From positions 1-58,307 of the forward strand of contig NZ_FOFJ01000025.1 in the NCBI RefSeq assembly GCF_900110885.1: a stretch of 58,307 nucleotides of DNA, in the 5' to 3' direction. The number at the start of each line of letters is the position of its first letter. The first letter of the stretch is position 1. Shown one piece after another: positions 35,829 through 44,837 of the stretch. The position numbers and the translations under genes are program-made. The notes under the pieces are model-generated. The model made no database searches. It had not been told where the DNA came from and saw nothing but the letters and a program-made list of their open reading frames with translations. Origin of the DNA: Azotobacter beijerinckii. Lineage in GTDB: Bacteria > Pseudomonadota > Gammaproteobacteria > Pseudomonadales > Pseudomonadaceae.

Positions 35829-35931
35829 GGCGTAAAGACGGGAACAGGGTGCCCCAGCTTGCCATGCCGTGTCCGTCGAATGAAGCGCGGCGGGCCGCGG
35901 GGCGTAACTTCCTCTCCGGACGAGCCGTGTC

Positions 35932-36870
35932 ATGTCAGAGTCTTTTCACCCCGATCTCCTGCGTCCCCTGCTGCAGCCTCTGGCCGCGGGCGGCGACGAG
36001 CTGCCGCAGGTCCAGGCCTACCGCCGCTACTACGGGCTCGACCTGGGCGAGCGGCGGTCGGGGGTGCAGGGCCGTCTCGGCTGCTTCTCGGTCGGCACCT
36101 ACCGGATCGTCGCCCAGGTCTGGTGGCCGGAGCGGCCGCGCGCGACGCTGCTGCTGATGCACGGTTACTACGATCACATGGGCCTCTACCGGCACGTGCT
36201 CGACTGGGCGCTGGGCATGGGCTTCGCCGTGCTCTCCTGCGACCTGCCGGGGCACGGGCTGTCCAGCGGCGCGCCGGCCAGCATCGACGACTTCGCCGAG
36301 TACCAGGCGGTGTTCCGGGGACTCCTGTCCGAGGCCGCCGTGCTCGACCTGCCCAAGCCCTGGCATCTGTTCGGGCAAAGCACCGGCGGCGCGATCCTGC
36401 TCGACTACCTGCTGAGCGGCGCGCCACGGCCCGAAGTGGGCGAGACCATCCTCAGCGCCCCCCTGGTGCGGCCGCGCAGCTGGGGCTTGTCGAAGCTCAG
36501 CTACCGGGCACTCAGGCCGTTCGTCGAGTCGATCCCGCGGCGCTTCAGCGACAACTCCGGCGACGCGGCCTTCCTCGCGTTCATCCAGCGCGATCCGCTG
36601 CAGGCGCGCATCCTGCCCACCGCCTGGGTCGGCGCGCTGGCGCGCTGGATTCCGCGGATCGAGGCCGCCCCGCGCAGCGAACGCAGTCCGCTGATCATCC
36701 AGGGCGATGCCGACCTGACCGTCGACTGGCGGCACAATCTGGACGTCCTGCGGGACAAGTTCCGCGATCCGCAGCTCCTGATGCTGCCGAGTGCGCGCCA
36801 TCACCTGGCCAACGAGCGCGAGGCGGTGCGCCAGCGCTACTTCGACTTTCTCCGCGAGCGGCTGGAGTAG
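35932..36870 (+). CDS. Alpha/beta hydrolase, monoacylglycerol-lipase-like (312 aa)
   Basis: Serine aminopeptidase S33-like (hydrolase_4) fold. The oxyanion region is LLMHGYYDHMGLYRHV, the nucleophile elbow HLFGQSTGGAILLD (GxSxG serine near residue 149), the acid is likely the Asp in IQGDADLTVDW, and the His is in PSARHHLANE near the end. It should cleave an ester or acylglycerol; its substrate is unknown. It starts one base from the convergent upstream frame. Confidence 0.8.
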   Translation: MSESFHPDLLRPLLQPLAAGGDELPQVQAYRRYYGLDLGERRSGVQGRLGCFSVGTYRIVAQVWWPERPRATLLLMHGYYDHMGLYRHVLDWALGMGFAVLSCDLPGHGLSSGAPASIDDFAEYQAVFRGLLSEAAVLDLPKPWHLFGQSTGGAILLDYLLSGAPRPEVGETILSAPLVRPRSWGLSKLSYRALRPFVESIPRRFSDNSGDAAFLAFIQRDPLQARILPTAWVGALARWIPRIEAAPRSERSPLIIQGDADLTVDWRHNLDVLRDKFRDPQLLMLPSARHHLANEREAVRQRYFDFLRERLE

Positions 36871-36875
36871 GGCTT

Positions 36876-37619
36876 CTATTGCTGGCCGACCGCCAGGGCG
36901 GCGCGCAGGGCGGCCAGGGCGGCCTGGTAGTAGGCCTGGCCGGCGGGGGACTGGGCGAAGCCGGCGAACTCCTCCAGCTCCGGGTCGGACAGCTCCCGGT
37001 AGACGTACATCAGGGTGTTGTCCAGGTCCCGCTCGATCTCCGCGCGGATGCGCTGGCGCTGGTTGTCGAGCATGCCAAGGGTCTGGTCGCCGCCGCCGAA
37101 CAGGCCGAAGCCGGGCACCATCTGGCTGAGGCTGTCGGCCGCCACGCCGGCCAGCGCCAGGCTGAGCTCGGCACCGGCCTCGCCGGCCGGAATGGCCTGG
37201 GCCAGGTGGCGGATCAGCAGGCGCCGGGTGGCCTCGGCCTGCATGCGCGGCAGGCCCTTGGCGTTTCTGGCCAGTTGCTCGCTGCGGGTGGCGGCCAGTT
37301 CGGCGGCGACGATCTTGCGCCCCAGCGGACTCTCGAAGAAGGCCAGCGCCGGCCCCGGCTGGGCCAGCCGGGCGCGCAGCGCCGCCAGGGCGCGGCGATC
37401 CATGGCCTGGGCGGCGAAGCGCTGGTTGCTGTTGTCGACCAGGGCCTGGTAGATCGCCGGCGGCAGGTTGGCCCGGTAGCGCTGCTGGGCGGCGGCGAGG
37501 GCGGCGTGGAAGTGTTCGCGTTGTTCTGGCCAGCCTCCGCTCCGGTAGAGCTGCAGGTAGTCGTCGGCAAAGCCGGGCGGACTGAGCAGGGCGAGGACGA
37601 GGAAGGCGAGGGCGCGCAT
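36876..37619 (-). CDS. Secreted DUF2059-like protein (247 aa)
   Basis: A signal peptide (MRALAFLVLALLSPPGFA) leads a helical protein with Leu/Ala-rich heptads: a pattern of ELSDPELEEFAGFAQSPAGQAYYQAA near the end is typical of DUF2059, where a similar 'Y.S.EE...F..S..G' block repeats. The function of the family is not known. It is convergent with the hydrolase gene, with only 5 bases between. Start ATG ends at 37619, with GGAG upstream. Confidence 0.6.
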   Translation of the reverse strand: MRALAFLVLALLSPPGFADDYLQLYRSGGWPEQREHFHAALAAAQQRYRANLPPAIYQALVDNSNQRFAAQAMDRRALAALRARLAQPGPALAFFESPLGRKIVAAELAATRSEQLARNAKGLPRMQAEATRRLLIRHLAQAIPAGEAGAELSLALAGVAADSLSQMVPGFGLFGGGDQTLGMLDNQRQRIRAEIERDLDNTLMYVYRELSDPELEEFAGFAQSPAGQAYYQAALAALRAALAVGQQ

Positions 37620-37710
37620 GGGAACTCCGGTCGTTCGTGGCGTTATTGTCGGCGGCCCCGTGCGCAAAAGTCGAGGGGCCGCGCACCCTGGCGACCGGCG
37701 CCCTGCTAGA

Positions 37711-38343
37711 ATGCCGTCCATGCACTCGTCTCCCGATAATCCCCTGCTGCTGCGCATCGTCGACGACCTGGCCGGTCCTGGCTGGTCGCAGCAGAGCGTC
37801 TTTCTGTCGCCGACGCTGACCGAGGAGCTGGCGCAGGAGTGCCGTGCGCGAGCCGCTGCCGGCGAGCTGGCTCCCGCCGCCATCGGCCGCGGCGACCGGC
37901 AGCAGGTGGAGGAGGGGGTGCGCGGCGACTACACCGCTTGGCTGGAATCCGGCCAGTGCGCCCCGGGCGATGCTTGGCTGGCGCTGATGGAGTCCTTGCG
38001 CCAGACCCTCAACCGCGAGCTGTTCCTCGGTCTGGAGGAACTCGAATGCCACTTCGCGCTCTACCCGCCGGGGGCTTACTACCAGCGTCACCTCGACCGC
38101 TTCCGCGACGACGACAGCCGCACGGTGACCGTGGTGCTCTACCTCAACGAGGAATGGCAGCCCGACGAGGGGGGCGAGCTGCGCCTCTACCTGCCGGGCG
38201 GGCGGGCTCACGAGGTGATGCCGCAGGGCGGCAGTCTGGCCTGCTTCATGTCGGCGGACTTCCCCCACGAAGTGCTGCCGGCGACCCGCGAGCGGCTGTC
38301 GCTGACCGGCTGGTTCCGCCGCCGCGCCGGCAAGTCCCTGTAG
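37711..38343 (+). CDS. 2-oxoglutarate/Fe(II) oxygenase, PKHD-type (210 aa)
   Basis: A prolyl-4-hydroxylase-like dioxygenase. The Fe(II) ligands are in YQRHLDRFRDDD (HxD) near residue 120 and the distal His in SADFPHEVLPATRERLSLTG, followed by the Arg that binds 2-oxoglutarate. The strand VTVVLYLNEEWQPDEGGELRLY is characteristic. The substrate is unknown. Two ATGs (37711 and 37720) are possible; neither has a clear ribosome site. Confidence 0.8.
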   Translation: MPSMHSSPDNPLLLRIVDDLAGPGWSQQSVFLSPTLTEELAQECRARAAAGELAPAAIGRGDRQQVEEGVRGDYTAWLESGQCAPGDAWLALMESLRQTLNRELFLGLEELECHFALYPPGAYYQRHLDRFRDDDSRTVTVVLYLNEEWQPDEGGELRLYLPGGRAHEVMPQGGSLACFMSADFPHEVLPATRERLSLTGWFRRRAGKSL

Positions 38344-38378
38344 GCGCGCTCCGCGCCGGCCCAGCGGAGTCCCCCGCC

Positions 38379-38882
38379 ATGCAGAAGATCCTGGTCAGCC
38401 GCTGCCTGCTCGGCGAGCCGGTCCGCTACGACGGCGGCAGTCACGGTCCCTTTGTCCAACTCGAGACGTGGCGGCGCCAGGGCCGTTTGGTGGCGGTCTG
38501 CCCAGAGGTCGCCGGCGGCCTGCCGACGCCCCGCCCGACGGCGGAGATTCCCGGCGGGCAGGGCGCCCAGGTGCTGGACGGTGCGTGCGGTGTGCTGACG
38601 ATCGACGGCGCGGAGGTCGGCGCGGCCTTCCTCGCCGGCGCCCGCGCGGCTCTGCAGCTGGTCGAGGCCCACGGCATCCGGCTCGCCGTGCTCAAGGCGC
38701 GCAGCCCTTCCTGCGGCAACCGCGAGAACTACGATGGCAGCTTCAGTGGCCGGCGGGTCTCCGGCGAGGGCGTCACCGCTGCGCTGCTTCGGCGCCATGG
38801 CGTGCGGGTGTTCAGCGAGGAGGCGCTGGCAGAGGCGGCCGCGGCTCTGGCGGCGCTGGAGGCGGGCGACGGCGCGGCGTGA
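38379..38882 (+). CDS. DUF523 protein (167 aa)
   Basis: Single DUF523 domain with all of its cysteine motifs: VSRCLLGEPVRYDGG at the N-terminus, AVCPEVAGGLPTPRP near residue 40 and LKARSPSCGNRE near 105. DUF523 is widespread and sometimes annotated as a purine/nucleoside-linked protein, but no activity is proven; the cysteines suggest iron-sulfur or metal binding. It follows the dioxygenase gene by 35 bases and probably shares its transcript. Confidence 0.8.
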   Translation: MQKILVSRCLLGEPVRYDGGSHGPFVQLETWRRQGRLVAVCPEVAGGLPTPRPTAEIPGGQGAQVLDGACGVLTIDGAEVGAAFLAGARAALQLVEAHGIRLAVLKARSPSCGNRENYDGSFSGRRVSGEGVTAALLRRHGVRVFSEEALAEAAAALAALEAGDGAA

Positions 38883-39008
38883 CCATTGATTGGTTGCCAC
38901 CAATGGCTACCCACGGCCGGATAGACCTGATCAATTATGCGGTCAATAATCCCTCCGGGTGTACCTTTGCGTACAGATGACGCTCATCCTCGCCATGGAG
39001 CATTCGAG

Positions 39009-40082
39009 TTGTCGCAGTTGCCGCGCTTTCCGCTTCGCACCTGGCCCGCCGCGCTGCAGTGGCTGGCCCTGCTCACCGCCGCCGGGGCCGGCGGCTGGCT
39101 GCTCGGCCGCTGCGGCCTGCCGGCCGCCTGGTTTCTCGGGCCGATGCTGGTGGCCGTGGCCTTCGGCGTCGGCGGTGCGACCATCCACATGCCCAGGCCG
39201 GCCTTCAAGCTGGGGCAGGGCTGCGTCGGCATCCTGGTCGCCCAGTCGATGACCCTGTCGGTACTGCTGACCCTGGCACAGTCCTGGCACGTGATGCTGC
39301 TGGCGACGGGGCTGACCCTGGCCCTCAGCCTGCTGGTGAGCCTGGGGCTGGTCTGGTTCGGCGACATTCCCGGCAGCACCGCAGCCTGGGGGATGGCGCC
39401 GGGAGCCGCGTCGGCGATGGTTTCGATGGCCGAGGAGGACGGCGCCGACGGCCGCGTGGTGGCGACCATGCAGTACGTGCGGGTGGTCTGCGTGGTATTG
39501 GTCGGAGCGCTGGTCGGGCACCTGACCGGCACGCCGGGCGTCGGCGTCGAGTCCCTCGGCTTGCCGCCGCTGGCGGGGACGGCCGCACCGGTCGATCTGG
39601 GGCCGAGCCTGGCGCTGATTCCGTTCGGGGTGCTGGCCGGGGCGCGCCTGCCTGCCGGCGCCCTGCTGTTGCCGCTGCTGGCCGGCGGCGCCCTGCAGGT
39701 GGGCGGCGTGCTGCACCTGGGGCTGCCGGACTGGCTGCCGCCTTTGGCCTACGGGGCGATCGGCTGCTATATCGGGCTGCGCTTCGATATGGCGACGCTG
39801 AGCCATGTCTGGCGCCGCCTGCCGGCGATGATCGTCGGCGCGGTGGTGCTGATCGTGCTCTGCGCGCTGTCGGCCTGGCTGATCGCGCTGCTGCTCGGCA
39901 AGGACTTTCTCTCGGTCTACCTGGCGACCACGCCCGGCGGGCTGGACGCCATGGCGATCATCGCCGTGGACACCCGCTCCGATGCCGGTCTGGTGCTGGC
40001 CATGCAGACCCTTCGCCTGTTCGGGGTGATTTTCACCGGAGCCTTCTTCGCGCGGCAGATCATGCGCCTGGCGCAGCGCTAG
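39009..40082 (+). CDS. AbrB-family membrane transporter (ammonia monooxygenase-like, 357 aa)
   Basis: Nine to ten hydrophobic helices arranged as two similar halves, each with a G-P-like core (PAAWFLGPMLVAVAFGV and the DIPGSTAAWGMAPGAASAM repeat later as YLATTPGGLDAMAIIAVDT). The latter motif is typical of the AbrB/TIGR03082 group. Transport function is inferred; the old 'ammonia monooxygenase' name is not supported by sequence. I start at a TTG (39009) because GGAG lies eight bases upstream; an ATG at 38937 has no ribosome site. A small palindrome (ATTGGT/ACCAAT, 38889-38904) lies upstream. Confidence 0.7.
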   Translation: MSQLPRFPLRTWPAALQWLALLTAAGAGGWLLGRCGLPAAWFLGPMLVAVAFGVGGATIHMPRPAFKLGQGCVGILVAQSMTLSVLLTLAQSWHVMLLATGLTLALSLLVSLGLVWFGDIPGSTAAWGMAPGAASAMVSMAEEDGADGRVVATMQYVRVVCVVLVGALVGHLTGTPGVGVESLGLPPLAGTAAPVDLGPSLALIPFGVLAGARLPAGALLLPLLAGGALQVGGVLHLGLPDWLPPLAYGAIGCYIGLRFDMATLSHVWRRLPAMIVGAVVLIVLCALSAWLIALLLGKDFLSVYLATTPGGLDAMAIIAVDTRSDAGLVLAMQTLRLFGVIFTGAFFARQIMRLAQR

Positions 40083-40121
40083 CCGCGGGTCCTTCCTTCA
40101 CGCCGCCGGAGTTCTTCAGTC

Positions 40122-41021
40122 GTGGCCGTCCTGCAAGCAATCCTGCCCATTTTCGCCCTGATCGTGCTGGGCTACGTCCTGGGTCGCCGTCAATGGCTGA
40201 GCAACCAGGCCGCCCGGGAACTGGGCAACCTGACCTTCAAGCTGTTCATGCCGATGCTGCTGTTCAGCGGCATCGCCAAGGCCTCGCTGGACGAGGGCTT
40301 TTCTCCCGGCCTGCTGCTGGCCTATTTCGTGCCGGCCCTGGCCACCTTCGTCGCGCTGAATGCGGTCGGCCACCGCCTGCGCGGGCGTCCCACGCCGTTC
40401 GGCCTGACCGCCAGCTTTTCCAACAACGTGCTGGTGGGGATTCCGCTGGTCGCCAGTTTGTTCGGCAGTCCGGGCCTCGTCTATGTGTTCGCGGTGCTGG
40501 CTTTCCACAGCCTGTTGCTGTTCTCCTTCCAGAGCCTTTATGGCGCGCTGGCCGGCAAGGAGGCCGTGGATGTCCGCTCCCTGCTGCTGAACCTGGCCAA
40601 TCCGATGATCGTCGGGCTGCTGCTGGGCGTGCTGCTGAACCTCTCCGGCCTGCAGCTGCCCGCGCCCTTCGAGCACCTGGTCCAGTGGCTGGCCCAGGCG
40701 GCGCTGCCCTGCGCGCTGATCGTGCTCGGGGCCAATCTCTCGAACTGCCACCTGCTGCCCAGCCGCGAGGCGCTCGGCATCGTCTTCGCCAAGCTGCTGG
40801 TGTTTCCGCTGGCGGTGCTGCTCCTGTGCGCCGGGCTCGGACTGGGGCCGCTGGCCGGTTCGGTGCTGACGGTCATGGCGGCCTGCCCCAGCGGGGTGAA
40901 TGTGCTGGGCTTCGCCCGCCATCAGGACGACAACCGGGTGGTCAGCTCGGCGATCACCCTGTCGACCCTGCTGGCCGCGCTGACCCTGCCGCTGTGGGTA
41001 TTCGTCAGCGGGCATCTGTAG
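40122..41021 (+). CDS. AEC (auxin efflux carrier) family transporter (299 aa)
   Basis: Ten predicted helices in the AEC/PIN-like fold. The N-terminal ILPIFALIVLGYVLGRRQWL, the TASFSNNVLVGIPLVASLFG segment near residue 90 (crossover region) and MAACPSGVNVLGFARHQ near 250 are conserved in bacterial AEC proteins such as malonate and malate exporters. The substrate cannot be told. It starts with GTG and lies 39 bases after the AbrB-family gene, so the two may form an operon. Confidence 0.8.
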   Translation: MAVLQAILPIFALIVLGYVLGRRQWLSNQAARELGNLTFKLFMPMLLFSGIAKASLDEGFSPGLLLAYFVPALATFVALNAVGHRLRGRPTPFGLTASFSNNVLVGIPLVASLFGSPGLVYVFAVLAFHSLLLFSFQSLYGALAGKEAVDVRSLLLNLANPMIVGLLLGVLLNLSGLQLPAPFEHLVQWLAQAALPCALIVLGANLSNCHLLPSREALGIVFAKLLVFPLAVLLLCAGLGLGPLAGSVLTVMAACPSGVNVLGFARHQDDNRVVSSAITLSTLLAALTLPLWVFVSGHL

Positions 41022-41030
41022 TTCCCGAAA

Positions 41031-41069
41031 ACGACAAGGCCCGTACCGGTGCGGTACGGGCCTTGTCGT
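41031..41069. terminator. Strong bidirectional terminator between the AEC gene and serA
   Basis: ACGACAAGGCCCGTACC (41031-41047) and its exact reverse complement (41053-41069) form a perfect 17-bp stem with a five-base loop. Both flanking genes converge on it. Confidence 0.85.
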
Positions 41070-41103
41070 CAGGAGCGCCCTGCCGGCGCAGGGCGCCGCC
41101 CGG

Positions 41104-42333
41104 TCAGAACAGCACGCGGGCGCGGATGGTGCCGCCCACCTGCTGGATCTTCTCGAGGGCCATTTCCGAGTACTCGGCGTCGACGTCGATCACCACGTAG
41201 CCGACCTTCTCGTTGGTCTGCAGGAACTGGCCGGAGATGTTGATGCCGTTCTCGGCGAAGACCTTGTTGATCTCGCTCATCACCCCGGGGATGTTCTGGT
41301 GGATGTGCAGCAGACGGTGCTTGCCCGGGTGAGAGGGCAGGGCCACTTCGGGGAAGTTGACCGAGGACACCGAGGTGCCGTTGTCGCTGTACTTGACCAG
41401 CTTCTCGGCCACTTCCGAACCGATGTTGGCCTGGGCCTCCATGGTCGAGCCGCCGACGTGCGGGGTGAGGATGACGTTGTCGAGGCCGCGCAGCGGGCTG
41501 ACGAATTCGTCGTTGTTGGAGCGCGGCTCCACCGGGAACACGTCGATGGCCGCGCCGTTCAGGTGCTTGTCCTGGATGGCGGCGGCCAGTGCGTCGATGT
41601 CCACCACGGTACCGCGGGCGGCGTTGAGCAGGATCGCGCCCTTCTTCATCGCGCGGATTTCCTTCTCGCCGATCATCCACTTGGTCGCGGCGGTTTCCGG
41701 CACGTGCAGGGTGACGATGTCGCACTGGCCGAGCAGGTCGTAGAGGTTGCCGACCTGGGTGGAGTTGCCCAGCGGCAGCTTGGTCACCACGTCGTAGAAC
41801 AGCACCTGCATGCCCAGGCTTTCGGCCAGCACCGAGAGCTGGGTGCCGATCGAGCCGTAGCCGACGATGCCGAGCTTCTTGCCGCGGATCTCGTAGGAGT
41901 GGCTGGCACTCTTCAGCCAGCCGCCGCGGTGGCAGACCGCGTTCTTCTCGGGGATGCCGCGCAACAGCAGGATGGATTCGGCGAGCACCAGCTCGGCCAC
42001 CGAGCGGGTGTTCGAGTAGGGCGCGTTGAACACCGCGATGCCGCGCTCGCGAGCGGCCCCCAGATCGACCTGGTTGGTACCGATGCAGAAGCAGCCGACC
42101 GCGACCAGCTTCTTCGCGCAGTCGAAGACCTCCTCGGTCAGCTGGGTGCGCGAGCGGATGCCGATGAAGTGCGCATCGGCGATCTTCTCCTTCAGCTGGT
42201 CCTCGGGCAGCGAGCCGGTCAGGTACTCGATGTTGGTGTAGCCGGCAGCCTTGAGCGTATCCAGTGCCGTCTGGTGAACGCCTTCCAGCAGAAGGAAGCG
42301 GATCTTGCTCTTGTCGAGAGAGGTCTTGCTCAT
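41104..42333 (-). CDS. serA: D-3-phosphoglycerate dehydrogenase (409 aa)
   Basis: It oxidises 3-phosphoglycerate to 3-phosphohydroxypyruvate, the first step of serine synthesis. The NAD fold shows LGIVGYGSIGTQLSVLAE near residue 155, substrate and catalytic residues follow in the order R (GIRSRTQLTEEV), E (HVPETAATKWM) and H (LTPHVGGSTMEAQ). A C-terminal ACT domain (VGYVVIDVDAEYSEMALEKI) provides serine feedback. Length is that of the E. coli type enzyme. The gene is divergent from a D-2-hydroxyglutarate dehydrogenase-like gene. Confidence 0.96.
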   Translation of the reverse strand: MSKTSLDKSKIRFLLLEGVHQTALDTLKAAGYTNIEYLTGSLPEDQLKEKIADAHFIGIRSRTQLTEEVFDCAKKLVAVGCFCIGTNQVDLGAARERGIAVFNAPYSNTRSVAELVLAESILLLRGIPEKNAVCHRGGWLKSASHSYEIRGKKLGIVGYGSIGTQLSVLAESLGMQVLFYDVVTKLPLGNSTQVGNLYDLLGQCDIVTLHVPETAATKWMIGEKEIRAMKKGAILLNAARGTVVDIDALAAAIQDKHLNGAAIDVFPVEPRSNNDEFVSPLRGLDNVILTPHVGGSTMEAQANIGSEVAEKLVKYSDNGTSVSSVNFPEVALPSHPGKHRLLHIHQNIPGVMSEINKVFAENGINISGQFLQTNEKVGYVVIDVDAEYSEMALEKIQQVGGTIRARVLF

Positions 42334-42538
42334 CTACGTAAACCTGTTTTCCTGGAGGTGTGTGGCGATGCAGGCGGGCAGCCGGTAGTGCTGTCCGAAA
42401 AAGGCTACAGCCGTCCCGGAAATCGGCGGGAGGCACGACTCACGGGGCGGCTATGCTAGCATACCGGGCTCGCCAAACCGCCATCCCTGGGACTTGAAGG
42501 GTACTCAGGACGGCCATGAATCCTTTGAGAGTTGCCCC

Positions 42539-43930
42539 ATGACCAACCCAGCCCTGATCGACGAGTTGAAGACCCTGGTGGAGCCCGGCAAGGTGCTCAC
42601 CGACGCCGATTCCCTCAACGCCTACGGCAAGGACTGGACCAAGCATTTCGCCCCCGCCCCCCTGGCCATCGCGTTTCCGAAGAGCATAGAGCAGGTCCGG
42701 GCGATCGTCCGTTGGGCCAACGAGCGCAAGGTCGCGCTGGTGCCCTCGGGCGGGCGCACCGGGCTGTCCGCCGCCGCCGTCGCCGCCCATGGCGAGGTGG
42801 TGGTGGCCTTCGACTACATGAACCAGATCCTGCAGTTCAACGAGTTCGACCGCACCGTGGTCTGCCAGCCGGGCGTGGTCACCGCCACCCTGCAGGAGTT
42901 CGCCCGCGACAAGGGGCTGTACTACCCGGTCGACTTCGCCTCGGCCGGCTCCAGCCAGATCGGCGGCAACATCGGCACCAATGCCGGCGGGATCAAGGTG
43001 ATCCGCTACGGCATGACCCGCAACTGGGTGGCCGGCCTCAAGGTGGTCACCGGCAAGGGCGATATCCTCGAGCTGAACCGCGACCTGATCAAGAATGCCA
43101 CCGGCTACGACCTGCGCCAGCTGTTCATCGGCGCCGAGGGCACCCTGGGCTTCGTGGTCGAGGCCACCATGCGCCTCGAGCGCGCGCCGAAGAACCTCAC
43201 CGCGATGGTCCTCGGCACCCCCGACCTCGACTCGATCATGCCGGTGCTGCATGCCTTCCAGGGCAAGCTCGACCTCACCGCCTTCGAGTTCTTCTCTGAC
43301 AAGGCCCTGGCCAAGGTCCTGGCCCGCGGCGACGTGCCGGCGCCGTTCGAGACCGGCTGCCCGTACTACGCCCTGCTGGAGTTCGAGGCCGGCAGCGAGG
43401 CGGTTTCCAACGCCGCGCTGGAGCTGTTCGAGCATTGCGTCGAGCAGGGCTGGGTGCTCGACGGGGTGATGAGCCAGAGCGAGCAGCAGCTGCAGAACCT
43501 CTGGAAGCTGCGCGAGTACATCTCCGAGACCATCTCCCACTGGACCCCGTACAAGAACGACGTCTCGGTCACGGTCGGCAAGGTGCCGGCCTTCCTCAAG
43601 GAAATCGACGCGATCGTCGGCGAGCACTATCCGGACTTCGAGATCGTCTGGTTCGGCCACATCGGCGACGGCAACCTGCACCTGAACATCTTGAAGCCCG
43701 ACGCCATGGACAAGGACGCGTTCTTCGCCCAGTGCGCCACGGTGAACAAGTGGGTGTTCGAGATCGTCGAGAAATACCACGGCTCGATCTCCGCCGAGCA
43801 CGGCGTCGGCATGACCAAGCGCGACTACCTGGGCTACAGCCGCTCGGAGGCCGAGATCGCCTGCATGAAGGCGATCAAGGCAGTGTTCGATCCGAACGGC
43901 ATCATGAACCCCGGCAAGATCTTCGCCTGA
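42539..43930 (+). CDS. FAD-linked D-2-hydroxyglutarate dehydrogenase-like protein (463 aa)
   Basis: FAD_binding_4 domain with ALVPSGGRTGLSAAAV near residue 70 and GGNIGTNAGGIKVIRYG near 140. The C-terminal FAD-oxidase domain has WFGHIGDGNLHLNI near 370 and AEHGVGMTKRDYLG, the expected ligands for substrate and metal. Its divergent neighbour serA makes D-2-hydroxyglutarate as a side or coupled product, and in Pseudomonas a dehydrogenase of this family recycles it to 2-oxoglutarate. I infer the same role from homology and location. The ATG is at 42539; a frame reading from 42494 has no ribosome site. Confidence 0.88.
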   Translation: MTNPALIDELKTLVEPGKVLTDADSLNAYGKDWTKHFAPAPLAIAFPKSIEQVRAIVRWANERKVALVPSGGRTGLSAAAVAAHGEVVVAFDYMNQILQFNEFDRTVVCQPGVVTATLQEFARDKGLYYPVDFASAGSSQIGGNIGTNAGGIKVIRYGMTRNWVAGLKVVTGKGDILELNRDLIKNATGYDLRQLFIGAEGTLGFVVEATMRLERAPKNLTAMVLGTPDLDSIMPVLHAFQGKLDLTAFEFFSDKALAKVLARGDVPAPFETGCPYYALLEFEAGSEAVSNAALELFEHCVEQGWVLDGVMSQSEQQLQNLWKLREYISETISHWTPYKNDVSVTVGKVPAFLKEIDAIVGEHYPDFEIVWFGHIGDGNLHLNILKPDAMDKDAFFAQCATVNKWVFEIVEKYHGSISAEHGVGMTKRDYLGYSRSEAEIACMKAIKAVFDPNGIMNPGKIFA

Positions 43931-43942
43931 CCCCCGCTTCGG

Positions 43943-43965
43943 ACGCAGGCCCGTGCGGCCTGCGT
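43943..43965 (+). terminator. Terminator after the FAD-linked dehydrogenase
   Basis: ACGCAGGCC (43943-43951) pairs with GGCCTGCGT (43957-43965) around CGTGC. A pyrimidine-rich tract follows. Confidence 0.7.
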
Positions 43966-44068
43966 TCCTCCCCGTTCCCGTGTCCGGAAAAAGCCTTCGG
44001 CGCCGTGGGGATTTGCCGTAGAGTCGTCGCCATGGACTTCAGGTCATGACAAACACGAGGAGCCTTGC

Positions 44069-44734
44069 ATGAGTTACCAGCACCAATACCTCGACGGCAC
44101 CCGCATCCACTACCCGCTGGGCAAGGTGGTCTGCGTCGGGCGCAACTACGCCGAACACGCCCGGGAGCTGAACAACCCGGTGCCCACCGAGCCCCTGCTG
44201 TTCATCAAGCCGGGCAGTTGCACCGTTCCGCTGGAAGGCGGCTTCGCCATTCCCCGGGAGCGCGGCGCGGTGCACTACGAGGCGGAGATCGCCGTGCTGA
44301 TCGGCAAGCCGCTGTCGCATCGGCCGAGCGCCGAGGAAGTGCGCGACGCCATCTCCGGCTTCGCTCCGGCCCTGGATCTGACCCTGCGCGACGTGCAGGC
44401 CAGGCTCAAGGAAAAGGGCCTGCCCTGGGAGCTGGCCAAGGCCTTCGACGGCGCCTACGTGCTGGCGCCCTTCGTCTCCGGCGATGCCGTCGAGGATCTC
44501 GCCGACATCGGCATCCGCCTGACCATCAACGGCGAAGTCCGCCAGAACGGCAACAGCCGCGACATGCTCAACCCCATCGTCGCGTTGATCCAGCACATCG
44601 CCGGGCATTTCAGCCTGCAGCCGGGCGACGTGGTCTCCACCGGCACGCCGGCCGGCGTCGGCCCGCTGTTGACTGGCGACAGCCTGGTGCTGGAATTGAG
44701 CGGGCTGTCCCGCTTCGAAAGCCGGGTGCTCTGA
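44069..44734 (+). CDS. Fumarylacetoacetate hydrolase family protein (221 aa)
   Basis: Single FAH catalytic domain. The motif CVGRNYAEHARELNN starts at residue 22 and the acidic metal ligands are in HYEAEIAVLI and ALDLTLRDVQ. STGTPAGVGPL near residue 190 is the usual C-terminal loop. Such proteins cleave or decarboxylate beta-diketo acids, often in aromatic degradation, and include oxaloacetate decarboxylases. ATG is preceded by a CGAGGAG site. It is probably monocistronic, with hairpins on both sides. Confidence 0.85.
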   Translation: MSYQHQYLDGTRIHYPLGKVVCVGRNYAEHARELNNPVPTEPLLFIKPGSCTVPLEGGFAIPRERGAVHYEAEIAVLIGKPLSHRPSAEEVRDAISGFAPALDLTLRDVQARLKEKGLPWELAKAFDGAYVLAPFVSGDAVEDLADIGIRLTINGEVRQNGNSRDMLNPIVALIQHIAGHFSLQPGDVVSTGTPAGVGPLLTGDSLVLELSGLSRFESRVL

Positions 44735-44740
44735 GGCTTG

Positions 44741-44762
44741 GCCGGGCGCCGCGGCGCCCGGC
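44741..44762 (+). terminator. Terminator after the FAH gene
   Basis: GCCGGGCGCC (44741-44750) pairs with GGCGCCCGGC (44753-44762). The central bases form a tight loop, so the effective stem is slightly shorter. Confidence 0.65.
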
Positions 44763-44837
44763 CCGGCGTGTTCATCATCTTCACGTAAGCCGGCGCTGGC
44801 ACGCTCCCGGGCTGCTTGGTCCCGTGGAAACCCCTTC

